Shown: positions 1 to 7,641 of the stretch, in pieces
How the letters are laid out: each line of letters opens with the position of its first letter
How positions within the stretch are numbered: position 1 is the first letter of the stretch
The notes under the pieces: model-generated
The model's input: the letters and a program-made list of their open reading frames with translations, nothing else
What the model was told of the DNA's origin: nothing
Database searches by the model: none
From: an uncultured Prevotella sp.
GTDB taxonomy: Bacteria > Bacteroidota > Bacteroidia > Bacteroidales > Bacteroidaceae
Direction: 5' to 3'
Assembly: GCF_946407605.1 (NCBI RefSeq)
Contig: NZ_CAMJOS010000034.1
Location: 1 to 32,578, forward strand
Length of the DNA: 32,578 nt
Translations under genes and position numbers: made by a program

Positions 1-47
1 AGAAACACTAACAATTCAATTATTAACCATTAAAAAAACACAACATT

Positions 48-635
48 ATGGCACTGAAAGTAAAAGCAAAAGAACAACTGATCAAGGTGGGCAAGTATGC
101 TGAGACCTACCGTTACGTGATGATGCCTGAGCTCTACACCGCTCTGACTCAGGACAAGGTGATTAAGGAGGCGGCCCTCCGCTCAGGTGTGAGCCGAGGC
201 GTGATGCAGGCCTGCTGGGATGCAGCTGGTGAGGTTATCAAGGCATGGGCCACCGAAGGCCACTCTGTAGCGCTGCCTGGACTGGGCACCATGCGCTTCG
301 GACTGCGCGCCAAGAGCGTGGACGACGTGAACAAGGTGAAGGCTGACCTCATCTCAAGTCGTCGCATCATCTTCACTCCCGATGTCGACCTGAAGGACGA
401 GCTGTCGAAGACTGCCGTGCAGATCACCTGCTACGACCGCGAGGGCAAGGAGGTGAAGCGCGTGACCTCGACTGACGAGGGTAACGTCGAAGATCCCGAA
501 AACGAGGGTGGCAACGAAAACCAGAACCAAAATGGTAGTGGCACCCAGAACGGAGGCAACGGCGGCACCCAGGGCGGTGGCACCAGCGGTGGTGACAACA
601 CCGGAGGTGGTGACAACGGCGACGGGTATAATTAA
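48..635 (+). CDS. HU-like DNA-binding protein with Gly/Asn-rich tail
   Basis: This 195-residue protein resembles the HU-like (IHF/HU-fold) proteins that are abundant in Bacteroidales; it probably binds DNA and acts as a nucleoid or locus-specific architectural protein. Residues 1 to about 125 form the folded part: lysine-rich N-terminus, a helical stretch with SGVSRGVMQACWDAA, then GLGTMRFGLRAK typical of the beta-arm region. Residues from about 145 to the end are low-complexity, built of Gly, Asn, Gln, Thr and Asp, and should be disordered. The ATG follows an A-rich leader, as usual in this phylum where Shine-Dalgarno motifs are weak. The gene sits before a smalltalk micro-protein, a known Bacteroidales pairing that often continues with an N-acetylmuramoyl-L-alanine amidase; no amidase is present here. 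Family assignment is confident; the biological role is unknown. Confidence 0.85.
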   Translation: MALKVKAKEQLIKVGKYAETYRYVMMPELYTALTQDKVIKEAALRSGVSRGVMQACWDAAGEVIKAWATEGHSVALPGLGTMRFGLRAKSVDDVNKVKADLISSRRIIFTPDVDLKDELSKTAVQITCYDREGKEVKRVTSTDEGNVEDPENEGGNENQNQNGSGTQNGGNGGTQGGGTSGGDNTGGGDNGDGYN

Positions 636-679
636 ACGGTGACGGGTGAAGGGTGAAAGGTGACAGGAGGTTAGACCAA

Positions 680-741
680 GGGGCCCCGAAGGGGTTAAAT
701 AACCTAGCATAGGGGCTTGCCCCTATGATTAAAGGGGCCCC
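680..741. repeat. Nested inverted repeats, cloverleaf-like, GGGGCCCC bounded
   Basis: The spacer between the HU-like gene and the smalltalk gene holds two copies of the self-complementary octamer GGGGCCCC (680-687 and 734-741). Inside them are a CCCC-GAA-GGGG hairpin (684-694) and a perfect 9-bp hairpin CATAGGGGC-TT-GCCCCTATG (708-727). The parts can fold as two hairpins closed by an outer stem. It is not followed by a T-run, so it is not a standard terminator; it may be a REP-like element or an mRNA-processing/attenuation structure between two co-transcribed genes. Confidence 0.6.
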
Positions 742-820
742 ACCCTCCCACCTATATCCAATAACCATTCTTGGACGAGCCAAGCGGCGAAGCCGAGCGG
801 AAAATTAAAAATCTAAAGCT

Positions 821-922
821 ATGAAGAAAGAAAGTTGGAAGACAGTTATTCAGATTATCGTATCGATACTGACGGCAGCGCTGACGGCGCTGGGAACGAC
901 CTCTTGCATGGGAATCATGTAA
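821..922 (+). CDS. Smalltalk family micro-protein
   Basis: A 33-residue ORF starting MKKESWKTVIQIIVS and ending TTSCMGIM. It has a short basic N-terminus with a Trp-Lys-Thr motif, one hydrophobic helix rich in Ile, Leu, Ala and Val, and a TTSC tail. This matches the Bacteroidales 'smalltalk' micro-proteins, which are typically coded right after an HU-like DNA-binding protein, as here. The helix is long enough to insert in the inner membrane; the Cys near the C-terminus looks lipobox-like but is too close to the end for a normal lipoprotein. No function is established for the family that I know of. Confidence rests on the sequence pattern plus the neighbour. Confidence 0.85.
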   Translation: MKKESWKTVIQIIVSILTAALTALGTTSCMGIM

Positions 923-940
923 AGGGAAAAGGTGAAACGA

Positions 941-975
941 AGTGCACGGCCCATCTCTGAGTCGTGCACTTTTTT
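941..975 (+). terminator. Rho-independent terminator after smalltalk gene
   Basis: AGTGCACG (941-948) and CGTGCACT (963-970) form a perfect 8-bp stem with a 14-base loop, followed by a run of T. It ends the HU-smalltalk unit about 20 bases after the stop codon. The stem could also help end the minus-strand operon that finishes at 1045, but on that strand the T-run is poor. Confidence 0.8.
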
Positions 976-1044
976 GTTATAACAAATCTCGACTACAGGT
1001 TTACCAGGAGTTTCTTTTGCATAAAGAATGGTTGTAAGAGATGA

Positions 1045-2502
1045 TTATTCCGTGGCGATGGGCTTGTACTTAGGCACCAGACCCTTCATGATGACCCAGC
1101 CGATGAGGTAGGCCACAGCACAGTAGCAGAACACTATCATGTAGCCGGCAGGCTTGCCTGTCTCACCAAAGAACGAGAAGGCCTGGCCCTGAGCCTCAGC
1201 ATAGTCGAACAGCAGACCCGACAGCTTGTTGATGGCAAAGCTGCACAAGCCGCCAAACATCGTACCGATACCAGTAATAGTGGCCACTGCCGACTTCGGG
1301 AACATGTCGCCAATGGTGCTGTAGAGGTTGGCCGACCATGCCTGATGGCCTGCACCAGCCAAGCCGATGATAACGGCGGGAATCCAAGGCGAGATGCCAG
1401 ACAATGGCTGTGCAAACATGGCAAAGATCGGGAAGAAAGCAAAGATAAGCATGGCACGCATACGACCGATGTATGGGTTCATGCCCCGTTTCTCAACAAA
1501 GAGCTTGGGCAGGTAGCCGCCATAGATGGACACTACGGTGACGATGAGATAGAGCACAAATAGCAGCATCTTACCCGTAAAGGTAGTCACAGGGAAGCCC
1601 AGCGAGTTGAAATAGTCAGGAGCCCAGAAGAGGAGGAACCACCATACACCATCGGTAAAGAACTTACCAACGATGAAGGCCCATGTCTGCTTGTACTTGA
1701 AGCACTGCCACAACGACAGTTTAATACCACCGTCATCCTCTTCCTCAGCAGCCTTCTCCTTGACGGCGGCGTCATCGTCCGACTCAATATATATCAATTC
1801 AGAAGGATTAACGAAACGGCTCTTAGAGGGCGATGTATAAAGGAAGAGCCACAAACCGGCCCAGACGAAGCCAAGAGCACCAATAATGATGAATGACATT
1901 TCCCAGCCAAAAGCATCGGCAAGTGTGGGAATGGCAAGTGGTGCCATCAATGCACCAATGGAAGCACCAGCATTGAAAATTGACGTAGCCAGTGCGCGGT
2001 CTTTCTTGGGGAAATACTCGGCGGTGACTTTGATGGCGGCGGGGAAGTTACCCGACTCACCCATGGCAAGAATCATGCGGCAGGCAATGAACAGCCATAC
2101 ACTGGCCGTGAGGCCGAAGAGGCCTACCTGTGCTGCTTTCTGCATACCTTTCAGCACCTCCACGCTGTCTACATCGTTAATCCAGCAGGTGGCAATGCCG
2201 CATCCAGCGTGCAGACATGCACCTACGCTCCACAACACGATGGCCCAGATGTAGCCCTTCTTGGTGCCCATCCAGTCGATGAAGCGACCTGCAAAAAGTG
2301 AGATGACAGCATAGAAGAGTGAAAATATGGCAGTGATGGTGCCATAGTCATCGTTGTCCCAATGGAAATCAACTGAGATATAGTTGGTGTTCAGCAGGGA
2401 CAGTACCTGACGATCTAGATAGTTGATAGTGGTTGCCATAAATAGCAATCCACAGATAACCCAACGGAAGTTGGACATTTTGTTAGTTTGAATAGGGGCC
2501 AT
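1045..2502 (-). CDS. MFS transporter, hexuronate (ExuT-like) type
   Basis: A 485-residue, 12-helix major facilitator of the anion:cation symporter group. Typical marks are NYLDRQVLSLL in helix 1, a glycine/arginine loop (FAGRFIDWMGTKKGY) after helix 2, and RMILAMGESGNFPAAIK in the fourth-fifth helix region, which is characteristic of hexuronate/glucarate transporters. The central cytoplasmic loop is unusually acidic (SDDDAAVKEKAAEEEDDGG). It probably imports a uronic acid (galacturonate or glucuronate) or an unsaturated derivative. It is the last gene of a minus-strand cluster, 29 bases after a KduI-like isomerase gene, which supports a uronate substrate. The exact sugar cannot be read from sequence. 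Confidence 0.85.
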   Translation of the reverse strand: MAPIQTNKMSNFRWVICGLLFMATTINYLDRQVLSLLNTNYISVDFHWDNDDYGTITAIFSLFYAVISLFAGRFIDWMGTKKGYIWAIVLWSVGACLHAGCGIATCWINDVDSVEVLKGMQKAAQVGLFGLTASVWLFIACRMILAMGESGNFPAAIKVTAEYFPKKDRALATSIFNAGASIGALMAPLAIPTLADAFGWEMSFIIIGALGFVWAGLWLFLYTSPSKSRFVNPSELIYIESDDDAAVKEKAAEEEDDGGIKLSLWQCFKYKQTWAFIVGKFFTDGVWWFLLFWAPDYFNSLGFPVTTFTGKMLLFVLYLIVTVVSIYGGYLPKLFVEKRGMNPYIGRMRAMLIFAFFPIFAMFAQPLSGISPWIPAVIIGLAGAGHQAWSANLYSTIGDMFPKSAVATITGIGTMFGGLCSFAINKLSGLLFDYAEAQGQAFSFFGETGKPAGYMIVFCYCAVAYLIGWVIMKGLVPKYKPIATE

Positions 2503-2531
2503 AGTTATTTGACTATTTACTATTTGACGAT

Positions 2532-3536
2532 TTATTTGATGTCGATAACGGGGATGTTGTCTTTGTCGTTATAGTACAGGTTCTCGCCTGCCATACCCCA
2601 GATGAAGGTATAGTAGTAGGTGCCGGCAGCGGCATGCATGCTCCACTCAGGCGACATGATGGCCTGGTCGTTGTGGAGCCACACCACGCGACTCTCCTCG
2701 GGCTGTCCCATGATGTGGGCGATGGTCTGGTCCTGAGGCAGGTTGAAGTAATAGTAGGCCTCGATGCGGCGACCGTGGGTGTGAGGCGGCATGGTGTTCC
2801 ACGCAGCACCAGGGTTCAACTGTGTGAGACCCAGTTGCAGCTGGCAGGGACCTTCCTCGAGCACGTCGTTGACGATGAGCTTATAGACGGTGCGGTTATT
2901 GCACTCCTCCAGCGAACCCACAGGGCCCCATACGGCAGCCTTCAGCGAGCCCTTACGGCCGTCGAGGGTGATCCACTGGGTCTTGTAGTGCTGATGGGCC
3001 GTGGCGCTGTTCAGGTAGAACTTGGCAGGCTTGGCGGCATCCTTCGAACGGAAGAGCACCTCCTTGTTTACGTCTTTGTCCTTGGCGATATGTCCGCGAC
3101 CCACGTAGAGGGCCTCCTTGGGTGACAGGGCATACTCCTTACCATCGACAATCACCACGCCGTCGCCCTCGCCACAGTTCACGATGCCGATTTCGCGGTT
3201 ATAAAGGAAATACTTCTCTTTGATGTCCTTGTCGACGTCGAGTCCCAGCTCCCAGAAGTTCTCCAGCTTCAGGGTCTTGGTCACAGGCATCGCGCCACCA
3301 AAGATAAAACGGTCGTAGTGGCTGTAGGTCAGCAGGATAGAGTCTGCTGCCATCACCTTCTCCATCACGAAACGCTCACGAAGGGTCTTCGTGTCGTAGC
3401 CTTTCACATCCTGCGGGTGGCAGGCTGTCTGGAAACGAACATGCTGGGCACCAACGTAGCGATCGGCTTCCTGGGCATTTGCGGAAACAAATGTCATTGC
3501 CAGGAGGGTTAGGGAAAGAAATGTTCTTGTTTTCAT
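2532..3536 (-). CDS. kduI: Secreted KduI-like 5-dehydro-4-deoxyglucuronate isomerase
   Basis: The mature part of this 334-residue protein is a KduI cupin, which converts 5-keto-4-deoxyuronate (from pectin or glycosaminoglycan lyase products) to 2,5-diketo-3-deoxygluconate. The metal site is complete: His252, His254 and Glu259 in [16 protein letters not shown], and His301 in [11 protein letters not shown]. Known KduI enzymes are about 280 residues long and cytoplasmic; this one starts with a clear signal peptide ([22 protein letters not shown]), so it should be exported to the periplasm. It lies 20 bases downstream of an orphan PTS EIIC gene and 29 bases upstream of a hexuronate-type transporter gene, so isomerisation may precede uptake. 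The family is certain; the cellular location is inferred from the signal peptide. Confidence 0.88.
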   Translation of the reverse strand: MKTRTFLSLTLLAMTFVSANAQEADRYVGAQHVRFQTACHPQDVKGYDTKTLRERFVMEKVMAADSILLTYSHYDRFIFGGAMPVTKTLKLENFWELGLDVDKDIKEKYFLYNREIGIVNCGEGDGVVIVDGKEYALSPKEALYVGRGHIAKDKDVNKEVLFRSKDAAKPAKFYLNSATAHQHYKTQWITLDGRKGSLKAAVWGPVGSLEECNNRTVYKLIVNDVLEEGPCQLQLGLTQLNPGAAWNTMPPHTHGRRIEAYYYFNLPQDQTIAHIMGQPEESRVVWLHNDQAIMSPEWSMHAAAGTYYYTFIWGMAGENLYYNDKDNIPVIDIK

Positions 3537-3556
3537 ATACTTTGTTTTTAAATTAT

Positions 3557-4996
3557 TTACTTTGAAGTCGTTTCCTCACGAACAATGCGCAGGCGGTTCC
3601 AGACCACCATAGAAATGGTGATGAGTGTCAGGACACCCATGCCTATCCACTGGATATACTTGACACAGGCATAGATGACATAGCCAAAGAGCGACGAGGC
3701 GAAGTCCATGGCACCAGCCTGGAAGCCTTCGGGAATCTGAGCAGCCTTGTCCTGCGTGGCCTCGAACACCGTGTTGGCTGCCAAAGTGAAGGCAGGCGCC
3801 ATATCGGTGACGAAATAGAGGCCGATGGTGACAGCCACCAGACCCACGATGAAGGTCTTCACCACATTACCCTTGGTATAGGGCAGCACCATCACGAAGA
3901 CATAGAACATACCTGCCAGTGATGCCAACGGCAGGAACTGGTTGCCAGCCTTTGACAGGGCGATGGCCAGTATGAGGGTAACGGGGATAAGTAGCAGCGA
4001 CACCACCAGCGTGGTGGGATGGCCGATGACGAGTGCCGGCGACATGCCGATATACACCTTCTTGCCCTTGAACTTACGCTTCACCACCTCCTGCGTCTTC
4101 TCGGAGATAGGCATCAGTCCGTCGATAAACAGACGGGTGATGCGAGGAATGAGCTCCATCACGGCACCCATGGTGACACCCAAGAAGAGTATCGACTTGG
4201 TAATACTCATCACAGCATCGGCGGTGGTGTCGAAGCCAGCGGCATAGGCTGAGAAATTGACCAAATGGTCGAAATGGGCGGCAGCACCTATCAACGCTCC
4301 CACGATGACGCCCAGCACCAGGGGCTCGCCCAGCACGCCGAACTTCTGCTTCATGCCCTCGGCATCGATGTCGAGCTTCGAGAAGCCAGGAATACGGTCC
4401 AGCAGCCAGTTGATGACGATGGCAAAAGCCGTAAAGCTCTGACAGAACGGCTGGGGAATGGAGATGCCCTCCATATTGTCGTAGTAGCCTTGGAAGCGCT
4501 CTGCCGTCAGGTCGGCCATCACCAGGGTGACGATATAACAGCTGATGGCGGCGAAATAACCCCACAGCAGACTCTGGTCCATGACGAAATAGGCCACGGC
4601 GCCGATGAAGGCGAAATGCCAGTAGTTCCACAGGTCGATATTGACTGTTCGCGTACATTTAGTAATCAGCAACAGGAAGTTGATGCCCAGGCAGATGGGG
4701 ATGATGAGAGCACCCACCGCGGTATTGTAGGCCACAGCGGCGGCAGCAGGCCATCCCATGTCGAAGACCTTCAGGTCGAGCTCAAAGATTTTTGAGATGG
4801 CATCGAGCGGCGTGTTGAAGTTGGTTGTCAACAGGGCGGTGACGATGCCGAGACCTACGAAACCTACGCCGACGTAGAGTCCACTCTTGAGGGCCTTGCC
4901 GAACTTCATGCCGATGCACAGGCCGATGATGGTGAAGAGTATCGGCATCATGACCGACGCTCCCAACTGGATGATGTAAGTGAATACTTGCTCCAT
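3557..4996 (-). CDS. Orphan PTS galactitol-type EIIC permease
   Basis: A 479-residue polytopic membrane protein of the galactitol-type EIIC family (GatC-like), with about 10-12 hydrophobic helices and the conserved region [15 protein letters not shown]. In standard PTS systems EIIC carries sugar across the inner membrane while EIIB phosphorylates it. No EIIA, EIIB, HPr or EI gene is in this window, and Bacteroidetes generally lack sugar PTS chains. It therefore probably works as a facilitator or secondary transporter. It lies 21 bases after murF-alr and 20 bases before the secreted kduI, so it is likely co-transcribed with a uronate pathway. Its N-terminus ([18 protein letters not shown]) and length match the family, so it is not truncated. 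Confidence 0.85.
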   Translation of the reverse strand: MEQVFTYIIQLGASVMMPILFTIIGLCIGMKFGKALKSGLYVGVGFVGLGIVTALLTTNFNTPLDAISKIFELDLKVFDMGWPAAAAVAYNTAVGALIIPICLGINFLLLITKCTRTVNIDLWNYWHFAFIGAVAYFVMDQSLLWGYFAAISCYIVTLVMADLTAERFQGYYDNMEGISIPQPFCQSFTAFAIVINWLLDRIPGFSKLDIDAEGMKQKFGVLGEPLVLGVIVGALIGAAAHFDHLVNFSAYAAGFDTTADAVMSITKSILFLGVTMGAVMELIPRITRLFIDGLMPISEKTQEVVKRKFKGKKVYIGMSPALVIGHPTTLVVSLLLIPVTLILAIALSKAGNQFLPLASLAGMFYVFVMVLPYTKGNVVKTFIVGLVAVTIGLYFVTDMAPAFTLAANTVFEATQDKAAQIPEGFQAGAMDFASSLFGYVIYACVKYIQWIGMGVLTLITISMVVWNRLRIVREETTSK

Positions 4997-5017
4997 TTCT
5001 TGATATAGTTTTAGTGA

Positions 5018-7522
5018 TTAGTCTTGGAAATACACGCGTTTCACGCGGTTGCTGACGCTGGTGAGCACTTCGTAGGGGATGGTCTCGAGCACATCGCTCA
5101 GCACGGTGACAGGCAGGTTCTTGCCGAAGATCTCCACGCTGTCGCCCTCCTCACAAGGGATGTCTGTCACGTCAATCAGCGCCACATCCATGCAGATATT
5201 GCCCACATACTCCGCCTTCTGGCCGTTGACCAGACAATAGCAATGACGATTGCCCAGGCGGCGGTTCAAGCCGTCGGCATAGCCAATAGGTATGGCGGCG
5301 ATGATGCTGTCGCGATCCAACTTGCCCTTGCGACTATAGCCCACCGTCTCCTCCTTGGGCACACGGCGCAGCTGCAGGATGGTGGTCTTCAGGGTCGATA
5401 CAGTAGAGAGCATATTATTGGTACGTGGGTCAACGCCATAGAGTCCGATGCCCAGGCGACACATATCCATCTGTCGCTCTGGGAAGTGCTCTATGCCTGC
5501 GGAGTTGTCCATGTGGCGCAGAATCTTATGACTGAAGGCGGCCTGTATCTTCTTGCTGCCCTCGTCGAACACACGGAACTGGGTGGCAGAGAAGTTGTCG
5601 AAGTCGTCGCTGTCGGAACCCACGAAATGGGAGAAGACAGAACGCGGGATGATGGCCGACTGCTGCTTCAGGCGTTCGATGAGCTCATCAATCTGAGAGC
5701 TGTCGAAGCCCAGGCGGTGCATGCCGGTGTCAAGCTTCAGGTGTACGGGCCACCCCGTGATACCCTGGGCACGGGCTGCCTTGACGAGGGCATCCATCAG
5801 TCGGAAGCTATAGACCTCAGGCTCCAGGTCGTAGTCGAAGAGGGTCTTAAACGACGACATCTCGGGGTTCATCACAATGATATTCTGCGTGATGCCAGCC
5901 TTGCGAAGGGTGACACCCTCGTCGGCTACCGCCACTGCCAGATAGTCCACACGATGGTCTTGCAGTGTCTTGGCAATCTCCACGGCACCAGCGCCATAAG
6001 CGTCGGCCTTGATCATACACACCATCTTGGTCTCGGGCTTCAGGAACGAGCGGAAATAGTTCAGGTTATCGACCACCGCATTGAGGTCCACCTCGAGGAT
6101 GGTCTCGTGCACCTTCTGTTCCAGCAGCTCGGTGATACGCTCGAAGCCAAACGGACGGGCACCTTTCAGCAGCACTATCTCGTGATTGAGCGAACGGAAC
6201 AGATTACTCTGAAGGAACTGCTCCACGTTGTCGAAGAACCACTTCTGACCTATCTCTATTTGAGATGCCTGACTGGATATCTCTGGTCCGATGCCGATAA
6301 AACGGTCTACGCCACGCTTCAAAATCAGGTCGGACACCTCACGATAGAGCTCCGTGGAAGACTCACCCGTCTGGTAGATATCACTCAGAATCAGGGTTTT
6401 CTTGACTTGAGTATTGAACGCAGAGGATTGAGATTTATTCTCAATTCGACGGTTCATGAAATCGAGGGCGATGTCGAGGGAGTTGACATCGCTGTTGTAC
6501 GAGTCGTTGATGAGGGTCAGACCACGTTGTCCCTCCTTCACCTCCAGACGCATGGCGATGGGCTCCAGCTGCGACATCCGCTCGGCAATCTCCTCTGGCG
6601 ACAGCCCTAAGTAGAGGGCTACGGTGACGCAAGTGATAGAGTTCTCGATAGAGGCCTCGTCGATGAAGGGAATCTCGTAGCTGCCCTCCACACCTTTATA
6701 TATATAGGAGATGTGAGACTTGAGACTTGAAGTATGAGATTTTTCGATACGACGCACATACATCGGAGCTTTCTCGCTATAGCGCGACCAGCCTATGCGC
6801 TCGCCCTTATACTGGGAGCGACGCACACAACGGCTCACGGTGTCATCGTCAGAGGGATAGATCATCACCTCGGTATCGTGGAACAGCTGCAACTTCTCCA
6901 TACATTTCTCGTCAAGGGAACGGAAGTTCTCCTGATGGGCGCTGCCCAGCGATGTCAGCACGCCGATAGAGGGCTGGATGATGTCGCGCAGGGCCAACAT
7001 CTCGCCTGGCTCGCTGATGCCTGCCTCGAAGAGAGCCACCTTAGTCTGCTCGTTCAACAGCCACACGCTGAGGGGCACGCCAATCTGCGAGTTATAACTC
7101 TTAGGCGAGCGGGTCACCTTCATCGACGGCATCAGAATCTGATAGAGCCACTCCTTGACCCATGTCTTACCGTTAGAACCCGTGATGCCCACCACAGGGA
7201 TATTGAACTCATCACGATGACGCTCAGCCAGTCGCTGTAGCGCTGCCAGCGGCGACGACACCTTCAGGAAGTTACCCTCGGGGAAGCGTGTCTGATAGTC
7301 GGCAGGCTCCTGCTCTACAACAAAGGAGCGCACGCCCCTGCGATATAGTTCATCAATGTATTTATGTCCGTCGTTACGTTTGGTGCGCAAGGCAAAGAAT
7401 AAGGTCTGCTCAGGAAAACACAGCGAACGGCTGTCTGTCAGCAACCATCCTATGGTTGCCTCTTTTTCTCCATAACGGCGCGCCCCTATCAGGGTCGCCA
7501 CCTTTTCTATCGTATAAATCAT
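5018..7522 (-). CDS. murF-alr: Bifunctional MurF ligase / alanine racemase
   Basis: An 834-residue fusion of two cell-wall enzymes, a known Bacteroidetes arrangement. Residues 1 to about 460 are MurF, which adds D-Ala-D-Ala to UDP-MurNAc-tripeptide; the ATP loop GITGSNGKTWVKEW is near residue 115. Residues from about 465 to the end are a PLP-dependent alanine racemase, with the lysine in MVCMIKADAYGAG and the second catalytic Tyr in the VGYSRKGKL region. The fusion supplies D-Ala next to its user. It is the first gene of a closely spaced minus-strand cluster (21 bases to the EIIC gene) and is divergent from purL across a 119-base spacer with mirrored promoters. Both catalytic signatures are intact. 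Confidence 0.95.
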   Translation of the reverse strand: MIYTIEKVATLIGARRYGEKEATIGWLLTDSRSLCFPEQTLFFALRTKRNDGHKYIDELYRRGVRSFVVEQEPADYQTRFPEGNFLKVSSPLAALQRLAERHRDEFNIPVVGITGSNGKTWVKEWLYQILMPSMKVTRSPKSYNSQIGVPLSVWLLNEQTKVALFEAGISEPGEMLALRDIIQPSIGVLTSLGSAHQENFRSLDEKCMEKLQLFHDTEVMIYPSDDDTVSRCVRRSQYKGERIGWSRYSEKAPMYVRRIEKSHTSSLKSHISYIYKGVEGSYEIPFIDEASIENSITCVTVALYLGLSPEEIAERMSQLEPIAMRLEVKEGQRGLTLINDSYNSDVNSLDIALDFMNRRIENKSQSSAFNTQVKKTLILSDIYQTGESSTELYREVSDLILKRGVDRFIGIGPEISSQASQIEIGQKWFFDNVEQFLQSNLFRSLNHEIVLLKGARPFGFERITELLEQKVHETILEVDLNAVVDNLNYFRSFLKPETKMVCMIKADAYGAGAVEIAKTLQDHRVDYLAVAVADEGVTLRKAGITQNIIVMNPEMSSFKTLFDYDLEPEVYSFRLMDALVKAARAQGITGWPVHLKLDTGMHRLGFDSSQIDELIERLKQQSAIIPRSVFSHFVGSDSDDFDNFSATQFRVFDEGSKKIQAAFSHKILRHMDNSAGIEHFPERQMDMCRLGIGLYGVDPRTNNMLSTVSTLKTTILQLRRVPKEETVGYSRKGKLDRDSIIAAIPIGYADGLNRRLGNRHCYCLVNGQKAEYVGNICMDVALIDVTDIPCEEGDSVEIFGKNLPVTVLSDVLETIPYEVLTSVSNRVKRVYFQD

Positions 7523-7547
7523 AGCATCATTTATTTACTTCACGCTG

Positions 7548-7555
7548 CAAAGGTA
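7548..7555 (-). promoter_or_regulatory. Bacteroidetes -7 box for murF-alr
   Basis: On the minus strand this reads TACCTTTG, a match to TAnnTTTG, about 25 bases upstream of the murF-alr start. A clear TTTG -33 element is not visible. It mirrors the purL box at 7599-7606, so the two genes have divergent, non-overlapping promoters. Confidence 0.7.
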
Positions 7556-7598
7556 CAAATATTTCTTAATTCATAACACATTATTCACAATTATTTCG

Positions 7599-7606
7599 TA
7601 CCTTTG
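7599..7606 (+). promoter_or_regulatory. Bacteroidetes -7 box for purL
   Basis: TACCTTTG followed by GCAGC, 35 bases before the purL ATG. The same octamer in the same GCAGC context is used on the opposite strand for murF-alr. No consensus -33 box is obvious in the A/T-rich DNA upstream, and no purine riboswitch-like structure was recognised in the leader. Confidence 0.7.
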
Positions 7607-7641
7607 CAGCCAAAATTCAAACTTATTCATTTAAAAGGACT

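Noticed and set aside
5024..6610. Long open frame of 528 codons on the plus strand
   Set aside because: It is antisense to murF-alr, whose two enzyme domains are unmistakable; the translated product shows no family pattern.
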